Below, piece by piece: positions 6,143 to 10,569 of a DNA stretch of 10,569 bases (position 1 is its first letter; every line of letters starts with the position of its first letter). A model generated the notes under the pieces. It saw only the letters and a program-made list of their open reading frames with translations. It made no database searches and had not been told where the DNA came from. The position numbers and the translations under genes were made by a program. Source of the DNA: Verrucomicrobiales bacterium (GTDB lineage: Bacteria > Verrucomicrobiota > Verrucomicrobiia > Verrucomicrobiales > DEV007). Location of the stretch: NCBI GenBank assembly GCA_002708885.1, contig PAPL01000088.1, positions 3,671 to 14,239 of the forward strand. Direction: 5' to 3'.

Positions 6143-7011
6143 GTTAGATCTCCCCACACAATTGATTCAAGGTAATCGTCCATTCCAAATCCAGTGCCGT
6201 TTTTTGAACTCTCAAAATTACCAGTCCCGTGAACAGTCACTTCACTCTTTATGATTCCTGCTTGATAAGCGGCGTATCGCCTGCCGAGCTCATGATCCAT
6301 GTTATGAGTAATGCAAACAGGCGCATTAATTGGTTCTGCAGGAAAAATCGATGGTTTCCATATCCTGACTGCAAAACCTATGGATGCATCAAAGGGTCCT
6401 CTGTCCAAAGCGAAATTGACTCGTGTAAGTTCGGAAAATCTTTTCCACGCTTCAGGATCATAAGGAAAAGGGTCCTCAATGAAATCTATTCTTTGCAAAC
6501 AGTCGTGGCTTAAATTCTGAGTAAACTTAACCAATTGGTTTGGTTCAAGTGATGAATTAAAATCGACTCTAATGGATAGATGTTGGGGCAATTTTTCAAG
6601 ATAGTTCACGAGCGTCTCAATGTCATTTCCCCCTTTAACTTTGATGTGAGAATGACTGATCCATTGTTCATATATGTCTGTGCTGATATTATGATCGCAA
6701 GAAAAAGGAACAGTTAAATGGCTTTTAGGAATGCTGAGGTTCCTGAAAAGATCAATTCCCATGTCACGTGCATTCGAGTCAATTTCGCAGCATTTGAGAC
6801 AGGCTAAGGCCTGTTCTGTGGGCCTGTTTTCGATGATTGACAACAAGTGGAAATTTAGATCGTCATCGCCGAGGCTTGGCCATGGCTGAAGGCAACCGTG
6901 CCCGCCTTTATATTTGATCAGAGCGCCAGCAATACTGCTTTCTGTTGTCAAGGCATTAGGGGACGATTCAAAATTAATCGTATATCTGTGAATTTGGACT
7001 TTATCTTTCAT
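6139..7011 (-). CDS. menC: o-Succinylbenzoate synthase (enolase superfamily)
   Basis: MenC dehydrates SHCHC to o-succinylbenzoate using a divalent metal. The 290-residue protein keeps every enolase-superfamily active-site residue I would look for: the KxK pair K124/K126 (IKVKGG), metal ligands D150 (RVDFN), E179 (DFIEDPFPYD) and D203 (ALDRGP), and the opposite lysine K219 (RIWKPS). The N-terminal capping region is divergent but contains GGHGCLQPWPSLGD (36-49), a pattern I associate with MenC rather than with muconate-lactonising relatives. The length is slightly under E. coli MenC (about 320). Its ATG overlaps the menA stop as ATGA, and its stop overlaps menE in the same way, so the three genes are probably translationally coupled. 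No Shine-Dalgarno sequence is evident before the ATG. N-acylamino-acid racemase activity is a known side role of relatives, but the operon argues for menaquinone. Confidence 0.95.
   Translation of the reverse strand: MKDKVQIHRYTINFESSPNALTTESSIAGALIKYKGGHGCLQPWPSLGDDDLNFHLLSIIENRPTEQALACLKCCEIDSNARDMGIDLFRNLSIPKSHLTVPFSCDHNISTDIYEQWISHSHIKVKGGNDIETLVNYLEKLPQHLSIRVDFNSSLEPNQLVKFTQNLSHDCLQRIDFIEDPFPYDPEAWKRFSELTRVNFALDRGPFDASIGFAVRIWKPSIFPAEPINAPVCITHNMDHELGRRYAAYQAGIIKSEVTVHGTGNFESSKNGTGFGMDDYLESIVWGDLT
6150..6155 (-). promoter_or_regulatory. Ribosome binding site deciding the menE start
   Basis: GGGGAG on the minus strand sits seven bases before the ATG at 6142, the best-placed Shine-Dalgarno sequence in the window. 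It favours this ATG, which overlaps the menC stop by four bases, over the GTG at 6157, which would place the motif inside the gene. Confidence 0.55.
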
Positions 7012-7901
7012 TTTAGAGTAAGCCCAAAGTAAACAAGCAACGAAAAATTAAGATAAGCAATGACCGAGAGGCCAAGGTAATTATTGTACGATGGACTCGG
7101 TTCATTTCTGATGATTAAAAAAGCAATTATGACTGAAAGCGGCATTCCCATTAGCGGAACTAGGGCTGTGAGACTATGACCTAAAGGAATCCAAATAAGA
7201 CCCAGAACGTAAGGCGATATGCTTAGAATTAATATTTTCATCCTTGCAAAATTTATTCCGTACCTGGCAGCGAGGGTCATTTTCCCGCAATTTTTATCTT
7301 CGTTCATGTCCCTCACATTGTTGATGGCTATTATGATTGCACACAACAGGCCAGACTGGGCGCCGAGCAAAAATGATTCTGGTGAAATTTGGCCAGTAAA
7401 AACATAAAATGTCCCGTTAACTGCAACTAGTCCGAAAAATATAAATACGAAGATCTCTCCTAGTCCTTTATAAGCCAGGGGCCAGGGACCTCCGGTATAT
7501 CCATAAGTTAGCAAGAGAGAGATGATACCGATTATGACTATGGGTATTCCTCTCACAACGATCATAGGCAAAGAAAATGTGATTGCCATGAAACAGAATG
7601 TTAAACCGGCTATGAGAAGGCTTTCCGGAGCAATAGCGCCGGATGAGGTCATTCTTTTCGGGCCGAGCCTCTGATCCGTATCAGCGCCCTTTCTGGCATC
7701 AATTACATCATTAAATAAATTAGTCGCTATCTGTATGCAGAGTGTACTTAGAATGAGTGATGTGAATAAAATGTAGTTAAATGATTCGTTAATGGAATAA
7801 GCAAGAAAACTGCCAAGGGACACTGGCAGTACTGCTGCCAGTAATGTTTTTGGCCTAGATGCAGCTAAGAGCGAGGGAAAGAACAGACTCTCATCATTCA
7901 T
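7008..7901 (-). CDS. menA: 1,4-Dihydroxy-2-naphthoate polyprenyltransferase
   Basis: MenA attaches the polyprenyl tail to DHNA in the cytoplasmic membrane, giving demethylmenaquinone. From the ATG at 7901, one base after the menB stop, the protein has 297 residues, normal for the UbiA family, and begins close to the conserved LLAASRPKTLLAAVLPVSLGS. The two aspartate-rich, magnesium-diphosphate-binding motifs are present: NDVIDARKGADTD (64-76) and NNVRDMNED (194-202). The rest is a series of about eight or nine hydrophobic helices, with the family stretch YGYTGGPWPLAYKGLGE (133-149). An in-frame ATG at 7949 would add 16 polar residues and overlap menB by 47 bases. An AGGAGG lies upstream of it, but 15 bases away. 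I prefer 7901 on family alignment, with 7949 possible. The menC ATG overlaps the stop as ATGA. Confidence 0.95.
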   Translation of the reverse strand: MNDESLFFPSLLAASRPKTLLAAVLPVSLGSFLAYSINESFNYILFTSLILSTLCIQIATNLFNDVIDARKGADTDQRLGPKRMTSSGAIAPESLLIAGLTFCFMAITFSLPMIVVRGIPIVIIGIISLLLTYGYTGGPWPLAYKGLGEIFVFIFFGLVAVNGTFYVFTGQISPESFLLGAQSGLLCAIIIAINNVRDMNEDKNCGKMTLAARYGINFARMKILILSISPYVLGLIWIPLGHSLTALVPLMGMPLSVIIAFLIIRNEPSPSYNNYLGLSVIAYLNFSLLVYFGLTLK

Positions 7902-7902
7902 G

Positions 7903-8715
7903 TCAGGGGAGTCTTGGGTATTTGGAGAAGTCGGGCTTTCTTTTTTCATTGAAAGCGGTTTTTCCCTCCTTCGCTTCCTCTGACATATAATAAAGAAGTG
8001 TCGCGTTGCCTGCGAGTTCCTGTAAGCCGATCTGACCATCACAATCAGCATTCATGGCAGACTTTATGCATCTTAGAGCGAGCGGAGAGTGTTGCAGTAT
8101 TTCTCTGGACCACTTGAGTGTTTCATCTTCAAGTTGCTCTAGTGGTACGACTGTATTGATGAGTCCCATTTCTAAAGCCTCCGACGCATTGTATTGACGG
8201 CAAAGGTACCAGATCTCGCGTGCTTTTTTTTGGCCAACGATTCTAGCCAGATAACTAGATCCTAGTCCGCCGTCAAATGACCCAACTTTGGGGCCGGTCT
8301 GACCGAAAATTGCATTGTCAGCTGCAATTGTCAGATCGCATACAACGTGGAGAACGTGTCCGCCTCCAATTGCATAGCCAGCGACCATTGCTATGACTGG
8401 CTTGGGAAGTGAGCGGATTTTTTTCTGAACTTCAAGAATATTAAGTCTGGGTACGCCGTCCTTGCCGATGTAGCCAGCGTCTCCCCTGACCTTTTGATCG
8501 CCTCCCGAACAGAATGCTTTATCCCCTGCTCCGGTAATAACTAAAACTCCGACAGTTTCATCATTTTGAACCAGATCCAGAGCCTCAATGATTTCATTAA
8601 CAGTTTCAGGCCGAAATGCATTTCTAACCTCTGGTCTGTTAATGGTTATTTTGGCAACTCCGTCGTCAGTTTTTTCAAAAATAATATCCTCAAAATCTCG
8701 AATTTTATTCCACAT
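7903..8715 (-). CDS. menB: 1,4-Dihydroxy-2-naphthoyl-CoA synthase
   Basis: MenB performs the intramolecular Claisen-type ring closure of o-succinylbenzoyl-CoA to DHNA-CoA. The 270-residue crotonase-fold protein is highly conserved. It shows NRPEVRNAFRP (26-36), the oxyanion-hole stretch CSGGDQKVRG (69-78), AGYAIGGGHVLH (112-123), the active-site loop QTGPKVGSFDGG (139-150), NADCDG (222-227) and the C-terminal KRKPDFSKYP (258-267). Glycine follows QT (G141), as in the E. coli-type enzyme that uses bound bicarbonate as catalytic base, not the aspartate found in the mycobacterial type. The ATG at 8715 matches the usual N-terminus (MWNKIRDFEDI). A longer open frame to 8790 would run into menH and has no family support. 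The gap after menH is 23 bases, with a weak AGGGA near the ATG. It is followed after one base by menA. Confidence 0.98.
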   Translation of the reverse strand: MWNKIRDFEDIIFEKTDDGVAKITINRPEVRNAFRPETVNEIIEALDLVQNDETVGVLVITGAGDKAFCSGGDQKVRGDAGYIGKDGVPRLNILEVQKKIRSLPKPVIAMVAGYAIGGGHVLHVVCDLTIAADNAIFGQTGPKVGSFDGGLGSSYLARIVGQKKAREIWYLCRQYNASEALEMGLINTVVPLEQLEDETLKWSREILQHSPLALRCIKSAMNADCDGQIGLQELAGNATLLYYMSEEAKEGKTAFNEKRKPDFSKYPRLP

Positions 8716-8738
8716 AGTCCCTACCGATACACGATTAA

Positions 8739-9419
8739 TTAAGAAATGAAAACATTGATCGCGTCTGCAGTGTCTTTTGGATTGTCCCAAGGAACTCTGT
8801 GACCGGATTTTGTTATTATCTTGGCTTCTGCTTTAGACAGAACGCTGGACGCGTGCTCTGCTATTTTTTTATATTTTATATCCTTTTCACCTGCAAGCCA
8901 AAGTGTAGGAATATCGATTTTGGATAATTCTTTTATGACAGGTAATTGTTTGCCTGTTGACCAATTAATGAATGTTTCTGCAATTTTGTTACGCGCCGGT
9001 CTCAAATGATTTCTGTTTCTTATGGGGTCGGAATCATCAAAGACGGGTTGATTCTCCCATTCAGTAATGAATTGATTCCAATCTTTCATGCATAAATCAG
9101 ACCAATTCTTATCATGCTTAACGCGTGCGGTTCGTTCCTCGATATCTATGATGCCTGTGTGTCCAGATATGATGACGGCTTTTGACCATAAAGAGTCAGC
9201 TGCCACTGTTGCCTGTAGAGCGATTCTTGCGCCTAGTGAATATCCAATAATAATGTCACCTGGATGGGCTAATGTGTTTATCTCTTCTGCGGCTGTAGCT
9301 ATACTCTCCGATGAATATTCATAAAGATCCAATGCGCAGCATTCAAAAGGCTTAAGACTATTTATTATAAAATCCCAATCAGACGAGTGCCCCACTGATC
9401 CATGAAGTAAGTAAATCAT
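8739..9419 (-). CDS. menH: SHCHC synthase, alpha/beta hydrolase (MenH)
   Basis: MenH eliminates pyruvate from SEPHCHC to give SHCHC. The 226-residue protein is a compact alpha/beta hydrolase starting directly with the first strand and oxyanion turn, MIYLLHGSVGHSSDW. The triad is visible: S61 in the nucleophile elbow GYSLGA, D180 in LAGEKD, and H207 in KSGHRVPWDNP. The WDxxI after the oxyanion turn and the lid region with basic residues (RNRNHLRPARNK, about 134-145) fit MenH, whose substrate carries carboxylates. Length is slightly below E. coli MenH (about 250). Many alpha/beta hydrolases look alike, so the assignment leans on its position between menD and menB. The ATG lies six bases after the menD stop, with no strong Shine-Dalgarno sequence. 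Its stop is 23 bases before menB. Confidence 0.92.
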   Translation of the reverse strand: MIYLLHGSVGHSSDWDFIINSLKPFECCALDLYEYSSESIATAAEEINTLAHPGDIIIGYSLGARIALQATVAADSLWSKAVIISGHTGIIDIEERTARVKHDKNWSDLCMKDWNQFITEWENQPVFDDSDPIRNRNHLRPARNKIAETFINWSTGKQLPVIKELSKIDIPTLWLAGEKDIKYKKIAEHASSVLSKAEAKIITKSGHRVPWDNPKDTADAINVFIS

Positions 9420-9425
9420 CTTGTC

Positions 9426-10569
9426 TTACAACTGGGCCCAAATGGCCTCACTTGATTCCTGATCGGGGATCACTTCAATAATGACAGGACCTTGAGGGAT
9501 TGAATTTAAATCATTGGGGGCAAGAGCTTTGATGTATTGAATTTCCCACATAGCAGCCCATGATTTAAATCCTATTTGGTGATTATTTATTATGGACTCT
9601 TTGGCTTGAGTTGATGATGAATTGACTGCATCTATCCTGGAAAAGATTCTTCCCCCACCATTGTTAATTACTACAATGCGTATATTGCTATCGACTCCTT
9701 GTAATGTCCAGGGAGCGAAAAGATCATACATGGCAGTCAGATCTCCAAAGATGCCCCATGATTCATTGTCATCGTTATTGTATGCGGCTCCAAGAAAAGT
9801 TGATATGTTGCCGTCAATGCCATTGGCACCACGGTTTGAGTAACACTTCAAATTCTTGTCGATTCGCGTAGCGGCTATTTCCCATTCTCTGGTCGGTAGA
9901 CTGTTTCCGAGAAAGACTAGAGAATTGTCAGGTATAGATTCGGAAATGTGCCTAAACCAGGAAATTTCGGCATTAGGGTAATTTGAAATCAGTCCTTCAA
10001 GAGCGTCATGTGAAGCGTATTCGCATATTTTCTCTTTCTCGAAATGATAATCCAGTTCATTCCAATTAACTTCGCTGACGATGCTGGAGCTTCTTGCTAG
10101 GCCAGTTAAAGCATTTTGTGCTACAGAGAAGACTTCGATGTTCTCTTCATTTTCCAAATCCCTCCAATATCTACATGATGGTACAGAACCGATCCTGAGA
10201 ATATATTTTGCCTTTATGTCAGATGGCAATGCAGATGTTAATTTCTCCCTAAGTCCGGACGTGGATTCTGCATACACTGATAAGTTGTAATTAGTGATAA
10301 ATTTGAAAACATCGCTCTGAATTGTCTCATCTATTTTGCCTAAGATTACAAAGATATCATCGGCTACATATAGGAAGTCCTGAAGTGCGGAAGTATTTGC
10401 GGCAATGCTTTTCTTTGGGCATTGATTTTTAGGTGAAAATTGAACTTCAGGCACTTTGATTTGTATATCAGCAGTGGACTTCAGTGTGGGTTCTTCTAAC
10501 CCAACATTAATATGTAGTGGCTTATCGGCAGGCCAACTTTCAATATTATTATGGGCATATGATCCAAAT
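9426..10569 (-). CDS. menD: SEPHCHC synthase MenD, C-terminal two thirds (5' end outside window)
   Basis: MenD is the thiamine-diphosphate enzyme joining a succinyl-semialdehyde unit from 2-oxoglutarate to isochorismate, the first committed step of classical menaquinone synthesis. The frame is open from the right edge (first full codon at 10568) for 380 codons. The GTG at 10454 is internal, because conserved sequence lies upstream of it: WPADKPLHINVGLEEP, the usual end of the first domain. Further on are FLGNSLPTREWE (219-230 of this fragment), SNRGANGIDG (244-253), and the ThDP/Mg motif from GDLTAMYDL (275-283) to the paired asparagines at 302-303. About 180 N-terminal residues, including the catalytic glutamate region, should lie beyond the window. 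It is the most upstream men gene visible. MenF may precede it. Confidence 0.97.
   Translation of the reverse strand, partial: FGSYAHNNIESWPADKPLHINVGLEEPTLKSTADIQIKVPEVQFSPKNQCPKKSIAANTSALQDFLYVADDIFVILGKIDETIQSDVFKFITNYNLSVYAESTSGLREKLTSALPSDIKAKYILRIGSVPSCRYWRDLENEENIEVFSVAQNALTGLARSSSIVSEVNWNELDYHFEKEKICEYASHDALEGLISNYPNAEISWFRHISESIPDNSLVFLGNSLPTREWEIAATRIDKNLKCYSNRGANGIDGNISTFLGAAYNNDDNESWGIFGDLTAMYDLFAPWTLQGVDSNIRIVVINNGGGRIFSRIDAVNSSSTQAKESIINNHQIGFKSWAAMWEIQYIKALAPNDLNSIPQGPVIIEVIPDQESSEAIWAQL

Noticed and set aside
8716..8790. Longer MenB start that would add 25 residues
   Set aside because: The extra residues do not resemble MenB, run into the end of menH, and the ATG at 8715 gives the standard family N-terminus.
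10452..10454. GTG as the start of a shorter MenD
   Set aside because: The frame stays open to the window edge and the upstream residues contain the conserved PLHIN motif, so the gene is truncated by the window and not short.

Overview
The window is ordinary chromosomal housekeeping DNA from a menaquinone-using bacterium, AT-leaning but not extreme. Ten protein genes and one tRNA gene are recognisable, and a membrane-protein gene of unknown function is cut by the left edge. A ProB without a PUA domain, a short MenE, an enolase-type MenC, a tRNA without encoded CCA and the near absence of Shine-Dalgarno sequences fit a Gram-negative lineage of the PVC or FCB groups. I lean weakly to Verrucomicrobiota (Opitutae-like) from remembered MenE/MenC style, with Bacteroidota as the main alternative. 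Nothing here settles the phylum.

Layout. Positions 1-173 (minus) hold the start of the small membrane protein, followed by about 320 bases without a recognisable gene. tRNA-Arg(CCG) lies at 497-568 (minus). Divergent from it is the proline pair proB-proA (681-2710, plus), two bases apart. mnmH (2727-3788, minus) converges on proA with 16 bases between them. A FabF-like ketoacyl synthase (3858-5072, plus) is divergent from mnmH across 69 bases. Its 3' end overlaps by 34 bases the 3' end of a long minus-strand operon that reads, in transcription order, menD (cut by the right edge), menH, menB, menA, menC, menE.

How the genes work together. MenD makes SEPHCHC from isochorismate and 2-oxoglutarate, MenH removes pyruvate, MenC dehydrates the product to o-succinylbenzoate, MenE activates it to the CoA thioester, MenB closes the naphthoate ring, and MenA prenylates DHNA at the membrane. 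All six steps from isochorismate to demethylmenaquinone are therefore here, except the DHNA-CoA thioesterase. MenF and the final methyltransferase are not in the window. ProB and ProA supply the first two steps of proline synthesis, and ProC is not here. MnmH modifies the tRNA wobble base.

I found no mobile element, CRISPR array, toxin-antitoxin pair, defence island or clearly new multi-gene system. The points most worth a second look are the ketoacyl synthase with an altered C-terminal motif, its antisense overlap with menE, the altered phosphate loop of MenE, and the unidentified membrane protein at the left edge.
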